64,000 bases of DNA. Origin: Azorhizobium sp943371865 (GTDB lineage: Bacteria; Pseudomonadota; Alphaproteobacteria; Rhizobiales; Xanthobacteraceae). A model generated the notes under the pieces. It saw only the letters and a program-made list of their open reading frames with translations, had not been told where the DNA came from and made no database searches. A program made the translations under genes and the position numbers. Shown in pieces: positions 47,379-56,738 of this stretch. Within the stretch, counting starts at the first letter, position 1; each line of letters begins with the position of its first letter. The stretch is taken from contig NZ_CALRWL010000012.1 of the NCBI RefSeq assembly GCF_943371865.1, positions 58,297 through 122,296 on the forward strand, in the 5' to 3' direction.

Positions 47379-48320
47379 ATGTTCTCATCCTCCTCTTCCG
47401 AACTCGGCCCCTGGCCGGCCCTCGGCTATACCGACAGTCCGCTGGATCGTGCCGCGCTTCGGCGCGGTGAAGCCGCCGCCCTGGCGCAGCAGCCGGATGC
47501 GCGCGCCTATCTGCTCGGTGGCGAACTGGTGGTTGCCCGCCCGGTGGCCGGCGCGGACTGGCACGATCCATTGTTCGACATGCCCACCGCGCGGGAGTTG
47601 GGCGGCGTATCGCCGCTGTTCCTCGGGCTGGAGAATGGCGCGCCCCGGTTCGGCCTGACCTTTCCGCCGGAAAACCGCGAGCCCCTGGAGGCCAAGGGCC
47701 TGTTCGTGAGCGATCTGCGCACCATCGCCGTGGGGAGCATGGTGGCGCCCCGGCATCTGGGGCCGATCGCCTGCGCCAAGGCGCTCGGCGCCTGGCACAC
47801 CCGCCATGGCTATTGCTCCAACTGTGGCACCCCGACGCGGATGATCGAGGCTGGCTGGCGCCGCGACTGCCCGTCCTGCGGCGGCCAGCATTTTCCCCGC
47901 ACCGACCCGGTGGTGATCATGCTGACCTATGTGGGCGACCGTTGCCTGCTGGGCCGCCAGCCGCGCTTTGCCCCGGACATGTGGTCGTGCCTGGCCGGCT
48001 TCGTCGAGCCCGGCGAGACCATCGAGGACGCGGTGCGGCGCGAAACCCTGGAAGAGGCCGGCATCGCCACCGGGCGCGTCGCCTATCGCCAGACCCAGCC
48101 CTGGCCCTTCCCCATGTCGTTGATGATCGGCTGTCTGGCGGAAGCCATCTCCACCGACATCGTGATCGATCCGCTGGAACTGGAAGCCGCCCGCTGGTTC
48201 ACCCGCGCCGAAGCCGCCGCCATGCTCACCCGCACCCATCCCAGCGGGCTGTTCGTGCCGCCGCCGGTGGCCATCGCCCACCATCTGATCCGCGCCTTCG
48301 TGGAAGGCCAGACGGTCTGA
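47379..48320 (+). CDS. nudC: NAD+ diphosphatase / NADH pyrophosphatase NudC
   Basis: Hydrolyses NAD(H) and removes NAD caps from RNA in the family. 313 residues: an N-terminal regulatory domain, the zinc ribbon CSNCGTPT...CPSCGGQHFPRTDP, then the Nudix box GFVEPGETIEDAVRRETLEEAGI and, 15-20 residues later, QTQPWPFPMSLM, the SQPWPFPxS signature that marks NADH pyrophosphatases. ATG 47379 is the first in the conserved frame. Independent plus-strand gene. Confidence 0.95.
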   Translation: MFSSSSSELGPWPALGYTDSPLDRAALRRGEAAALAQQPDARAYLLGGELVVARPVAGADWHDPLFDMPTARELGGVSPLFLGLENGAPRFGLTFPPENREPLEAKGLFVSDLRTIAVGSMVAPRHLGPIACAKALGAWHTRHGYCSNCGTPTRMIEAGWRRDCPSCGGQHFPRTDPVVIMLTYVGDRCLLGRQPRFAPDMWSCLAGFVEPGETIEDAVRRETLEEAGIATGRVAYRQTQPWPFPMSLMIGCLAEAISTDIVIDPLELEAARWFTRAEAAAMLTRTHPSGLFVPPPVAIAHHLIRAFVEGQTV

Positions 48321-48405
48321 GGCCCCGCTTGCGCGGCGGCTTATTCTCGGCACCATTGCACAGTCAAACCACGCGGTTTTGAGCCGCGCAGGCGCAGGGG
48401 TCTCC

Positions 48406-50241
48406 GTGACATCCGAAGGAAAAAGTGGCGCCACGTCTGCGGCGAGGAACACGGGCGGGAGCCTTCGGGGCCGAATCACCCGCGCCCTGCGCCCGCTGCG
48501 CCACTTCGTCATCGCGGAGCCCGGCACCGCGCCACGCGCCCGACGGCGCCCGACCAATCTGGTCTATGGCCTGGACGACAAGGTGCCTGCCGGCGCCCTG
48601 GTGGCACTGTCCGGCCAGCACGCCATGCTGGCCCTGACCTTCCTGATCTATCCTCTGGTGGCCGCCACCGAGGCGCACCTGCCGGAAACGCAGATCCACG
48701 CCATGCTCACCGCCTGCGCCATGTGCATCGGCCTCGCCACGGTGCTGCAATGCGCGCGCTCGCGCTTCGGCAGCGGCTATCTGGCGGTGCATGTGCCCTC
48801 CCCCGGCGCCCTGCCCCTGGCCATCCAGGCCCTGGCTTTGGGTGGGGTCGGGCTGATGGCGGCCACCACCTTGCTCATCGGGGTCAGCCAAGTGTTCGTC
48901 GCCCGGCTGGTGCGGCCGCTGCGGGTGGTGCTGCCGCCGGAGGTGTGTGGGGTGGCCGTCACCATGCTGGGCGTCTCGCTCGCGGACCCCGCCCTGCGCC
49001 GGGCCATGGGCTTGTCCGCCGGCAACCTCACCGTGGCGACCGCGCCGTTGCTGGTGAGCCTGCTCACCGTGGCGCTGATCGTGTCGGTCACGGTGTTCGC
49101 GCCCCGGCGCCTGAAACTGTTCGCGGTGCTGATCGGCGCCTCGGCCGGCTGGGCGCTGGCGGCCTATCTGCACCTGGAGCGCCCGGACAGCGCGGCGGTG
49201 CTGGCCTCCGCCGCCTGGATCGCGCTGCCGCAGGTGCATCTGCCGTCGCTGGCCATCGAGCCGAGCCTGCTGCCGCTGGCCGCCATCATGATCATGATGA
49301 ATCTGGTGGACGTGCTCAGCGTCACGGTCTCGCTGGAAAAGATGAACGACGCCGACTGGCGCCGCGCCGACATGCGCGCGGCGGGACGGGCCGTGACCAC
49401 CTGCGGCATCGCCAATGTGCTCAACGGCCTGACCTCCGGCTTCCAATCCGGCCTGTCATCCTCGGCGGTGGGGTTGGCCTTTGCCACCGGCGCCACGGCC
49501 CGGATCATCGGCATCGTCGCCGGATCTTTGATCTTCGCCACCGCCTTCTTTCCCAAGGCGATCATCGCCCTGACGCTCATTCCCTCGCCGGTGATCGGCG
49601 GCATCCTGCTCTACACCACCGCCTATCTGCTGGTGGCGGGCATGGAACTGGTGCTCTCCCGCCGGCTCAGCGAGCGGCGGGTGTTCCTGGTGGGATTATC
49701 GATCCTGGCGGGGCTGGCGGTGGCCTTGCTGCCCATCAAGGGGCAATTTCCGCTCTGGGCGCAGCCGCTGGTGTCGACGCCCATGAGCGTGTCCGCCTGC
49801 ACCGCCATCGTGCTCAATCTTTTGTTTCAGATCGGCATTTCGCGCGAAAGCGGGATCAAGGTGGCTTTGGGTGACAACCCCTTCACCACCGCCCGCGACT
49901 TTCTGGAGCGCCAGGGCGATCTGTGGGGTGCGCGCCGCGATGTGATCGCCGCCGCCATTCCGGTCACCGCCCAGGCGCTGGAAATGCTGCACGACAACGG
50001 CATTGCCGAGGGCGATGTGGAGCTGCGCGCCCGCTTCGACGAGACTCATCTCGACGTCTATCTGCTGTATGATGGCGCCCCCATGGAGGCGCCCAAATCC
50101 CGCCCGGCGCCCGAAGCGCTGCTGGGGGACGCCAAGGAGGTGGCCTCGTTCGCCGCCTATATGCTCCAGCGGCTCTCCGACCGAGTCACCTTCGGCCAGA
50201 CCGGCGGCCGCTCCCGCGTGGCGCTGCGCTTCGACCATTGA
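48406..50241 (+). CDS. NCS2-family nucleobase permease with extra C-terminal domain
   Basis: A 611-residue inner-membrane transporter of the xanthine/uracil permease (solute carrier 23) group. After a ~45-residue N-terminal tail, NLVYGLDDKVPAGALVALSGQHA starts the core, and about 12-13 hydrophobic segments follow with the NCS2-like NVLNGLTSGFQSGLSSSAVGLAFATGATAR. The last ~125 residues (from DRQGDLWGARRDVI-type LERQGDLWGARRDVI) are soluble and resemble a GHKL/anti-sigma-type fold (LDVYLLYDGAPM), unusual for plain permeases. GTG 48406 with AGGGG five bases upstream is preferred over TTG 48379. Substrate not assignable. Confidence 0.85.
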   Translation: MTSEGKSGATSAARNTGGSLRGRITRALRPLRHFVIAEPGTAPRARRRPTNLVYGLDDKVPAGALVALSGQHAMLALTFLIYPLVAATEAHLPETQIHAMLTACAMCIGLATVLQCARSRFGSGYLAVHVPSPGALPLAIQALALGGVGLMAATTLLIGVSQVFVARLVRPLRVVLPPEVCGVAVTMLGVSLADPALRRAMGLSAGNLTVATAPLLVSLLTVALIVSVTVFAPRRLKLFAVLIGASAGWALAAYLHLERPDSAAVLASAAWIALPQVHLPSLAIEPSLLPLAAIMIMMNLVDVLSVTVSLEKMNDADWRRADMRAAGRAVTTCGIANVLNGLTSGFQSGLSSSAVGLAFATGATARIIGIVAGSLIFATAFFPKAIIALTLIPSPVIGGILLYTTAYLLVAGMELVLSRRLSERRVFLVGLSILAGLAVALLPIKGQFPLWAQPLVSTPMSVSACTAIVLNLLFQIGISRESGIKVALGDNPFTTARDFLERQGDLWGARRDVIAAAIPVTAQALEMLHDNGIAEGDVELRARFDETHLDVYLLYDGAPMEAPKSRPAPEALLGDAKEVASFAAYMLQRLSDRVTFGQTGGRSRVALRFDH

Positions 50242-50264
50242 AGCGCAGCGCGTGGTGGCGGCGC

Positions 50265-51116
50265 TCAGCCCTTGGGACCGCGGGTAAAGCGGAACGGGTT
50301 GGCCGGATAGACCCCGAGAATGCGCACCTCGCGGGAGAAGAACGAGAGCTCCTCCAGTGCCAGCTTCAGGGCCGGATCGTCCGGGTGGCCATCCACGTCC
50401 GCATAGAATTGGGTGGCGGTGAACTCGCCATCCACCTGGTAGGATTCCAGCTTGGTCATGTTCACCCCATTGGTGGCGAACCCGCCCAGCGCCTTGTAGA
50501 GCGCCGCCGGCACGTTGCGCACCCGGAACAGGAAGGTGGTCATGACCGGCCCGTTGCCCGCCGCCGCCCAATCCGCCTCGCGCTGGAGAATGACGAAGCG
50601 GGTGGTGTTGTGGGCCTCGTCCTCGATATTCTCGGCCAGGATCTCCAGGCCGTAGATCTCCGCCGCCAGGCGCGGGGCGATGGCGGCGCGGGTGATGTCG
50701 CCGGCGTCGGCAATCTCGCGAGCGGAACCGGCGGTGTCGCCGCCCACCACCGCGGTGAGGCCCAGGGTGCGAATCGCCTTGCGGCACTGGCCCAGCGCCA
50801 TCACGTGGCTCTGCACGGTCTTTACCGTGGACAGGCTCGCCCCCTTCACCGCCATCAATTGATGCGACAGCGGCAGGAAGAACTCGCCCACGATCTGCAG
50901 CGACGAGCGCGGCATCAAATGGTGGATGTCCGCCACCCGGCCGGCGACCGTATTCTCGATCGGGATCATGGCCAGATCGGCGCTGCCCCCGTCCACCGCC
51001 AGGAAGGCATCCTCGAAGGTGGGACAGGGCACCGCCTCATAGGCGGGATAGACCTGCTGGCAGGCGATATGGGAATTGGCGCCCGGTTCGCCCTGAAACA
51101 CGATGCGGCGGCTCAT
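50265..51116 (-). CDS. pheA: Prephenate dehydratase
   Basis: Converts prephenate to phenylpyruvate in phenylalanine synthesis. 283 residues, monofunctional (no chorismate mutase domain). N-terminal GEPGANSHIA and DAFLAVDGGSADLAMIPIENTVAGRVADIHHLM form the periplasmic-binding-like catalytic fold with the conserved TRF motif in EAHNTTRFVIL; the C-terminal ACT domain starts about FLFRVRNVPAALYKALGGFATNGVNMTKLES, giving allosteric Phe inhibition. ATG 51116 overlaps the kdsB stop by four bases, so the two genes are coupled. Confidence 0.95.
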   Translation of the reverse strand: MSRRIVFQGEPGANSHIACQQVYPAYEAVPCPTFEDAFLAVDGGSADLAMIPIENTVAGRVADIHHLMPRSSLQIVGEFFLPLSHQLMAVKGASLSTVKTVQSHVMALGQCRKAIRTLGLTAVVGGDTAGSAREIADAGDITRAAIAPRLAAEIYGLEILAENIEDEAHNTTRFVILQREADWAAAGNGPVMTTFLFRVRNVPAALYKALGGFATNGVNMTKLESYQVDGEFTATQFYADVDGHPDDPALKLALEELSFFSREVRILGVYPANPFRFTRGPKG

Positions 51117-51874
51117 GCCTGTTCTCCTGATTGGCCCTCGACCGCCAGCAGCGCGCGGGCGCGGGCAAGATGCTCGGTGGTATCCACCCCCAGGGGCACC
51201 GCATCCACCACCGCCACGTCGATGCGCATGCCCGCTTCCAGCGCGCGCAATTGCTCCAGCTTCTCGCGCAGTTCCAGCGGCGAGGGTGGTAGCGACACGA
51301 ACCGCTCCAGCGCGGCCCGGCGATAGGCATAAAGCCCGATGTGGTGATAGAGCGGCCCCTCGCCATACGGCGCGGTGGCGCGGGTGAAATAGAGCGCCCG
51401 CAAGCGGTCGGCGGCTATGGGCGTGCCCACAACCTTGACCACATTGGGGTCGGTGCGCTCGTGGGGCTCGGTGATGATCGCGGCCAGGGTGGCGATGTCG
51501 GCGTCGGTCTCCGCCAGCGGGGCCAAGGCGGCGCGGATGGTCTGCGGCGCAATGGTGGGCAGGTCGCCCTGCACATTGACCACGATTCGCACCGCGCCAT
51601 GGGGGTCCAGCACACCCAGCGCCTCGAAGATGCGGTCGGAGCCGGAGGGGTGGTCGGCGCGGGTCATCACCGCCTCGAAGCCGGCGGCGCGGACCGCATC
51701 GGCGATCTCCGCGGCGTCGGTGGCCACGGCCACCCGGCCGATGCCGGCCGCCGCGGCGCGGCGCGCCACCTCGACGATCATCGGCCGTCCGCCCACGTCG
51801 GCCAAGGGTTTGCCGGGCAGCCGGCTCGCCGCCATGCGGGCTGGAATGAGCACCAGGACTTCGGAACCCGCCAT
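51113..51874 (-). CDS. kdsB: 3-deoxy-manno-octulosonate cytidylyltransferase
   Basis: Activates Kdo to CMP-Kdo for lipid A/LPS inner core assembly. 253 residues from ATG 51874. Nucleotidyltransferase motif IPARMAASRLPGKPLADVGGRPMI at the N-terminus, VVNVQGDLPTI carrying the metal-binding Asp, and YHHIGLYAYRRAALERFVSLPPSPLELREKLEQLRALEAGMRI are the KdsB hallmarks. First gene of the kdsB-pheA pair, divergent from cycM; the ~200-bp interval between them would hold both promoters. Confidence 0.96.
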   Translation of the reverse strand: MAGSEVLVLIPARMAASRLPGKPLADVGGRPMIVEVARRAAAAGIGRVAVATDAAEIADAVRAAGFEAVMTRADHPSGSDRIFEALGVLDPHGAVRIVVNVQGDLPTIAPQTIRAALAPLAETDADIATLAAIITEPHERTDPNVVKVVGTPIAADRLRALYFTRATAPYGEGPLYHHIGLYAYRRAALERFVSLPPSPLELREKLEQLRALEAGMRIDVAVVDAVPLGVDTTEHLARARALLAVEGQSGEQA

Positions 51875-52073
51875 GGGATCGCCGACCTTTGAAAAAGCCG
51901 CCGGCAAAAAAGGCGCCGGGGAACGTGGCATTGGGGCGCGCCTTATACGGGTTGCGCCCGCCCAATCAAAGTGATTAGTTCCGATCCGCTGCGCGGGGCT
52001 CCGCGTGGAAAACCATGTTTTTCGAACGCGCGTTTGGTTGCGACGTTGAGGGGCTCCGGGGAGCGAAGCGCCG

Positions 52074-52661
52074 ATGGACAGTTTTGAATTGAACAAAATC
52101 GCGGGTGCAGTGCTGGGCACCCTGACGCTGACAATCGGCCTCGGCATCGTCTCCGAAATCTTGTTTGCGCCTGAAGCTCCCGCGAAGCCCGGCTATGAGA
52201 TCGCCGTTCCGGAAGGCCCCACCGAGGCGCAAGCCCCGGCCAAGGCCGCCGATGTGCCGATCGCGCAGCTCCTGCCCACCGCCTCGGTGGAAAAGGGCGC
52301 CAATGTCGCCAAGCGCTGCGGCGCTTGCCATAACTTCGTCGAGGGCGCCGGCGCCAAGGTCGGCCCGGATCTCTATGCGGTGGTGGGTCGCAAGAAGGCC
52401 AGCGTCGCCGGCTTCTCCTATTCGGCGGCTCTGACCGCCAAAGGCGGGGACTGGACGTTCGACGATCTGAACGCCTTCCTCACCAATCCCAAGGGCTACG
52501 TGCCCGGCACCGCCATGGCGTTCGCCGGCATTCCGAAGGAAAGCGAGCGCGCCGACCTGATCGCCTATCTCAACACGCTGTCCCACAGCCCGCTGCCCTT
52601 CCCGAAGGAAGCGGCCGCGGCTCCGGCGGACGCCAAGCCGGCGGCAGCTCCGGCCAAGTGA
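52074..52661 (+). CDS. cycM: Membrane-anchored cytochrome c (CycM type)
   Basis: Periplasmic electron carrier tethered to the inner membrane, linking the bc1 complex to aa3-type oxidase in rhizobia. 195 residues: N-terminal anchor KIAGAVLGTLTLTIGLGIVSEILF, a Pro/Ala-rich linker, then a class I cytochrome c with the haem site CGACH at about residues 83-87, GPDLYAVVGR, and an axial Met in PGTAMAFAG. An Ala/Pro-rich tail ends the protein. Divergent from kdsB as in several relatives, followed by a strong terminator. Confidence 0.95.
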   Translation: MDSFELNKIAGAVLGTLTLTIGLGIVSEILFAPEAPAKPGYEIAVPEGPTEAQAPAKAADVPIAQLLPTASVEKGANVAKRCGACHNFVEGAGAKVGPDLYAVVGRKKASVAGFSYSAALTAKGGDWTFDDLNAFLTNPKGYVPGTAMAFAGIPKESERADLIAYLNTLSHSPLPFPKEAAAAPADAKPAAAPAK

Positions 52662-52742
52662 TGGCCTGACGTGAGCGCGGCACGAGGGGCGAATCACCCC
52701 TGTCGCGACTGACGCTGGCGGGTCTCACGCAATTGTCACACC

Positions 52743-52776
52743 ATGGGCCGGTCCGCGAGGATCGGCCCATTTTCTT
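52743..52776 (+). terminator. Intrinsic terminator downstream of cycM
   Basis: ATGGGCCGGTCC (52743-52754) pairs with GGATCGGCCCAT (52759-52770) around a GCGA loop with one G-U pair, followed by TTTTCTT. Placed about 80 bases after the cycM stop and ahead of the peptide transporter operon. This is the clearest intrinsic terminator in the window. Confidence 0.85.
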
Positions 52777-52920
52777 ATCCGCCGCGGAAAATCGGCTCCG
52801 GTCGCGGGGCGCAGGGTGCGTGAACAGCCGCGCCTGCCTTGTTTCTGCCGTCGCGTCAGGGCCGATATGCGGCTATCCCTTACCCGCCCGGTCTGGCGGG
52901 TGCGCATACCGGAGTGCCCG

Positions 52921-54768
52921 ATGCATCTGATGGTCCGCAGGCTCGCTGTCGCCGCCGCTTTTCTCGCCTGCGCCGCCCCGGCTCTGGCGCAGCCGGCCCA
53001 GGCGCCATTCCGGGCCGCCGCCTCGCTCATGGGCGACCCGAAGTATCCGCCGGACTTCAAGCATTTCGACTATGTGAACCCCAACGCCCCCAAGGGCGGC
53101 GTGGTGCGCTTCGGCGCCGATGGCACCTTCGACAGCTTCAATGTGATCATCCCGCGCGGCACGCCGGGCGCCGGCATCACCCTGATCTATGACACCCTGA
53201 CCACCCAGTCCCGCGACGAGGTCGCCAGCGCTTACGGCCTCATCGCCGAGGGGCTGAGCTATCCTGCCGACTTTTCCTCGGTAACCTATCGCCTGCGCCC
53301 GCAGGCCAAATGGCAGGACGGCACCCCCATCACCCCGGACGACGTGGTGTGGTCGTTCGACGTGCTGACCAAGAACAACCCGCAGCAGGCGTTCTATTAT
53401 CGCCATGTGAAAAGCGCCGCGAAGACCGGCGACAACGAGGTGACCTTCACCTTCGACCAGGGCGGCAATCGCGAATTGCCGCAGATCGTCGGCGAGATGA
53501 TGGTGCTGCCCAAGCATTGGTGGACCGGCACCGACGGCACCGGCAAGAAGCGCGACATCACCCAGGGCACTCTGGAAGCCCCGCTGGGCTCGGGCGCCTA
53601 CAAGATCAAGTCCTTCGTCCCCGGCCGCACCATCGCCTATGAGCGGGTGAAGGACTATTGGGGCGCGAGCCTGCCTGTGAACGTGGGCCGGAACAATTTC
53701 GACGAGATCCGCTACGAATATTACCGCGACGACACCGTCGAGATCGAAGCCTTCAAGGCCGATCAGTATGACTGGCGGGTAGAGACCTCGGCCAAGAACT
53801 GGGCCACCGCCTATGATTTCCCCGCCCGCAAGGAGGGCAAGGTGGTGCTCGAAATGTTCGAGAACCGCGCCTCCGGCATGATGCAGGCCTTCATCCCCAA
53901 TTTGCGCCGGGCCAAGTTCCAGGATCCGCGGGTGCGCCGGGCGCTGAACTATGCCCTCGATTTCGACGGCATGAACCACACCTTGTTCTTCGACCAATAC
54001 ACCCGCGTCTCCAGCTATTTCTCCGGCACCGAACTGGCCTCCTCCGGGGTGCCCGCCGGCGCCGAGCTGGAGATCCTCAATACGGTGAAGGACAAGGTGC
54101 CCGCGGGCGTGTTCACCGCCCCCTACACCAATCCCGACACCCCCTCCGAACAGTCGCGCCGCACCAATCTGCGCCAGGCCGCCGACCTGCTGAAGCAGGC
54201 GGGCTGGGAGGTGAAGGGCAAGCAACTGGTCAATGCCAAGGGCGAGGCCTTCACCCTGGAGATCCTGCTGGCCAGCCCGGCCTTCGAGCGCGTGGCGCTG
54301 TTCTACAAGCCGGCGCTGGAGCGGCTCGGCATCCAGGTCTCGGTGCGGCTGGTGGACAGTTCGCAATATGTGAACCGGGTGCGGGCGCGCGATTTCGACA
54401 TGATCATCACCGGCTGGGGCCAGTCGCTCTCGCCCGGCAATGAGCAGCGCGACTATTGGGGCTCGGAGGCCGCCGACCGCGAAGGCTCGCGCAATTTCGG
54501 CGGCATCAAGGACCCGGCGGTTGATGCGCTGGTGGACAAGGTGATCTACGCCAGCGACCGCGCCCAACTGGTGGCCGCCACCCACGCCCTCGACCGGGTG
54601 CTGCTGTGGAACGATTATGTCATCCCCGCCTGGACGCTGGGCTACACCCGCACCGCCCGCTGGGACCGCTTCGCCCATCCCCCGGTGCTGCCGCAATATT
54701 CCTATGAGTTCCCCGACATCTGGTGGTGGGATGCGGACAAGGCCGCCAAGGTCGGAGAGGCGAAATGA
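52921..54768 (+). CDS. Peptide ABC transporter substrate-binding protein 1 (YejA-like, Sec-type signal)
   Basis: Periplasmic family 5 solute-binding protein, 615 residues, of the YejA type that binds peptides (microcin C importer in enterobacteria). Signal peptide: basic MHLMVRR then LAVAAAFLACAAPALA, cut near AQP. The mature part begins ASLMGDPKYPPDFKHFDYVNPNAPKGG, the YejA hallmark, and has RPQAKWQDGTPITPDDVVWSFD and GTLEAPLGSGAYKIKSF. ATG 52921 gives the best signal peptide; longer in-frame starts exist. First gene of a six-gene operon; overlaps the next by four bases. Confidence 0.9.
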   Translation: MHLMVRRLAVAAAFLACAAPALAQPAQAPFRAAASLMGDPKYPPDFKHFDYVNPNAPKGGVVRFGADGTFDSFNVIIPRGTPGAGITLIYDTLTTQSRDEVASAYGLIAEGLSYPADFSSVTYRLRPQAKWQDGTPITPDDVVWSFDVLTKNNPQQAFYYRHVKSAAKTGDNEVTFTFDQGGNRELPQIVGEMMVLPKHWWTGTDGTGKKRDITQGTLEAPLGSGAYKIKSFVPGRTIAYERVKDYWGASLPVNVGRNNFDEIRYEYYRDDTVEIEAFKADQYDWRVETSAKNWATAYDFPARKEGKVVLEMFENRASGMMQAFIPNLRRAKFQDPRVRRALNYALDFDGMNHTLFFDQYTRVSSYFSGTELASSGVPAGAELEILNTVKDKVPAGVFTAPYTNPDTPSEQSRRTNLRQAADLLKQAGWEVKGKQLVNAKGEAFTLEILLASPAFERVALFYKPALERLGIQVSVRLVDSSQYVNRVRARDFDMIITGWGQSLSPGNEQRDYWGSEAADREGSRNFGGIKDPAVDALVDKVIYASDRAQLVAATHALDRVLLWNDYVIPAWTLGYTRTARWDRFAHPPVLPQYSYEFPDIWWWDADKAAKVGEAK

Positions 54769-56690
54769 GCCACGGCGCGGGGGCTTGCGATCGCCGCACG
54801 GTGCTGCGTCTCGCGGCCGGCGGCGGCGCGTTGGCGCTGCTGCCCGGTGCGGCCTTCGCCCAAGGCGCGCCGGCAACGCCCGCCGCTCCGGCAGCCGTCA
54901 TGCAGGAGCGGCACGGACTCTCCTCCTTCGGGGAGTTGAAATATCGCAAGGATTTCCGGTCGTTCGACTATGTGAACCCGGCCGCGCCCAAGGGCGGGAC
55001 CTTCTCGCAGATCGGCCCGACCGCCGCCTATAACCAGTCGTTCCAGACCTTCAATTCGCTCAATGGCTATATCCTGCGCGGCGATGCCGCCCAGGGCCTC
55101 GCGCTGGTGTTCGACAGCCTGATGGTGCGCGCTGCCGACGAGCCCGATGCGGTCTATGGGCTTCTGGCGTCCGCCGTCGCCATTTCCGACGATGGCCGTA
55201 CCTATCGCTTCCGCCTGCGCCCGGAAGCCCGTTTCTCCGACGGCTCGCCGCTCACCGCCGAGGATGTGGCCTTCTCGCTCACCACCTTGAAGGCCCAGGG
55301 CCATCCGCTCATCCGCCAGGCGCTGCGGGAATTCACCGGCGCGGAGGCGGATGGACCGGGCACCGTGGTGCTGTCCTTCACCGCCCAGCGCCCGCGCGAC
55401 ATTCCCACCTATGCCGCCAGCCTGCCGATCTTCTCCAAGGCCTATTACGCGAAGCACAAGTTCGAGGAGACCACCCTCGATCCGCCGCTGGGCTCGGGGC
55501 CCTACAAGGTGGGCCGGTTCGAGGTGGGGCGGTACATTGAATATGATCGGGTGCGGAACTATTGGGCCGCCGATCTGCCGGTGAACCGCGGCCGCTACAA
55601 TTTCGATACCCTGCGCTTCGAGTATTTCCGCGACCGGGAAGTGGGCTTCGAGGCCTTCAAGGCCCATGCCTATCTGTTCCGCGAGGAATTCACCTCCCGC
55701 GCCTGGGCGACCCAATACGACTTTCCCGCGCTCAAGGACGGCCGCGTCAAGCGCGAGGTGTTGCCCGACGAGACCCCGTCGGGCGCGCAGGGCTGGTTCT
55801 TCAACACCCGCCGGGCGAAATTCGCCGATCCGCGGGTGCGCGAGGCGGTGGGGCTGGCGTTCGATTTCGAATGGACCAACAAGAACCTCATGTACGGCCA
55901 ATATGACCGCACGTGGTCGTTCTTCCAGAACTCCGACCTCATGGCCAAGGGCGAGCCCTCCGCCGCCGAACTGAAGCTGCTGGAGCCGTTCCGCGACCAG
56001 TTGCCCCCGGACGTGTTCGGCGAGCCCTATGTGCCCCCGGTCAGCGACGGCTCCGGCCAGGACCGAGCCCTGCTGCGCCGCGCCGCCGGCCTGCTCAAGG
56101 ACGCCGGCTATGTGATCCAGCAGGGCCGGCTGGTGGACGCCAAGGGCGCGCCGCTGCAGATCGAGTTCCTGGACGATGACGGCGGCCTGGAGCGCCACAC
56201 CTCGCGCTTCATCGGCAATCTCAAGATCCTCGGCATCGACGCCAGCTTCCGGCTGGTGGACCCGGCGCAATATCAGTCCCGGCTGAAGGACTTTGATTTC
56301 GACATCGTCACCCGGCGCTATTCGGTCTCGCTCAATCCCGGTGAGGAACTGCGGGCCTATTTCGGCAGCGAGGCCGCGCGCACGCCGGGGGCCAACAATC
56401 TGTCGGGCATTTCCAGCAAGGTCATCGACGGCCTGATCGCCGACGCCCTGGCCGCCCAGACCCGGCCGGAACTGGTGACCGCCTGCCACGCCCTGGACCG
56501 GGTGCTGCGGGCCGGGCGCTATTGGGTGCCGCACTGGAACAAGGCCTCGTTCTGGATCGCCTATTGGGACGTGTTCTCGCGCCCGCCGGTCAAACCCAAA
56601 TATGATCGCGGTGCGCTGGATACCTGGTGGCGGACGCAAGGCGTGGCCGATCCCGCATCCGCGCCGGCCCCGGCGCAAAAGGACGGTTGA
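54765..56690 (+). CDS. Peptide ABC transporter substrate-binding protein 2 (YejA-like, Tat-type signal)
   Basis: A second family 5 binding protein of 641 residues, clearly a paralogue of the preceding gene (FRSFDYVNPAAPKGG, RPEARFSDGSPLTAEDVAFS, LDPPLGSGPYKVGRF). The N-terminus CDRRTVLRLAAGGGALALLPGAAFA is a twin-arginine-type signal, unlike the Sec-type signal of the first. ATG 54765 overlaps the previous stop (ATGA). Two binding proteins feeding one permease pair suggests different peptide preferences. Confidence 0.9.
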   Translation: MSHGAGACDRRTVLRLAAGGGALALLPGAAFAQGAPATPAAPAAVMQERHGLSSFGELKYRKDFRSFDYVNPAAPKGGTFSQIGPTAAYNQSFQTFNSLNGYILRGDAAQGLALVFDSLMVRAADEPDAVYGLLASAVAISDDGRTYRFRLRPEARFSDGSPLTAEDVAFSLTTLKAQGHPLIRQALREFTGAEADGPGTVVLSFTAQRPRDIPTYAASLPIFSKAYYAKHKFEETTLDPPLGSGPYKVGRFEVGRYIEYDRVRNYWAADLPVNRGRYNFDTLRFEYFRDREVGFEAFKAHAYLFREEFTSRAWATQYDFPALKDGRVKREVLPDETPSGAQGWFFNTRRAKFADPRVREAVGLAFDFEWTNKNLMYGQYDRTWSFFQNSDLMAKGEPSAAELKLLEPFRDQLPPDVFGEPYVPPVSDGSGQDRALLRRAAGLLKDAGYVIQQGRLVDAKGAPLQIEFLDDDGGLERHTSRFIGNLKILGIDASFRLVDPAQYQSRLKDFDFDIVTRRYSVSLNPGEELRAYFGSEAARTPGANNLSGISSKVIDGLIADALAAQTRPELVTACHALDRVLRAGRYWVPHWNKASFWIAYWDVFSRPPVKPKYDRGALDTWWRTQGVADPASAPAPAQKDG

Positions 56691-56738
56691 CGCGGCGCGC
56701 CCGCATACCGCACGGTCCGGTCGTGTTCTGGAGAGCCG

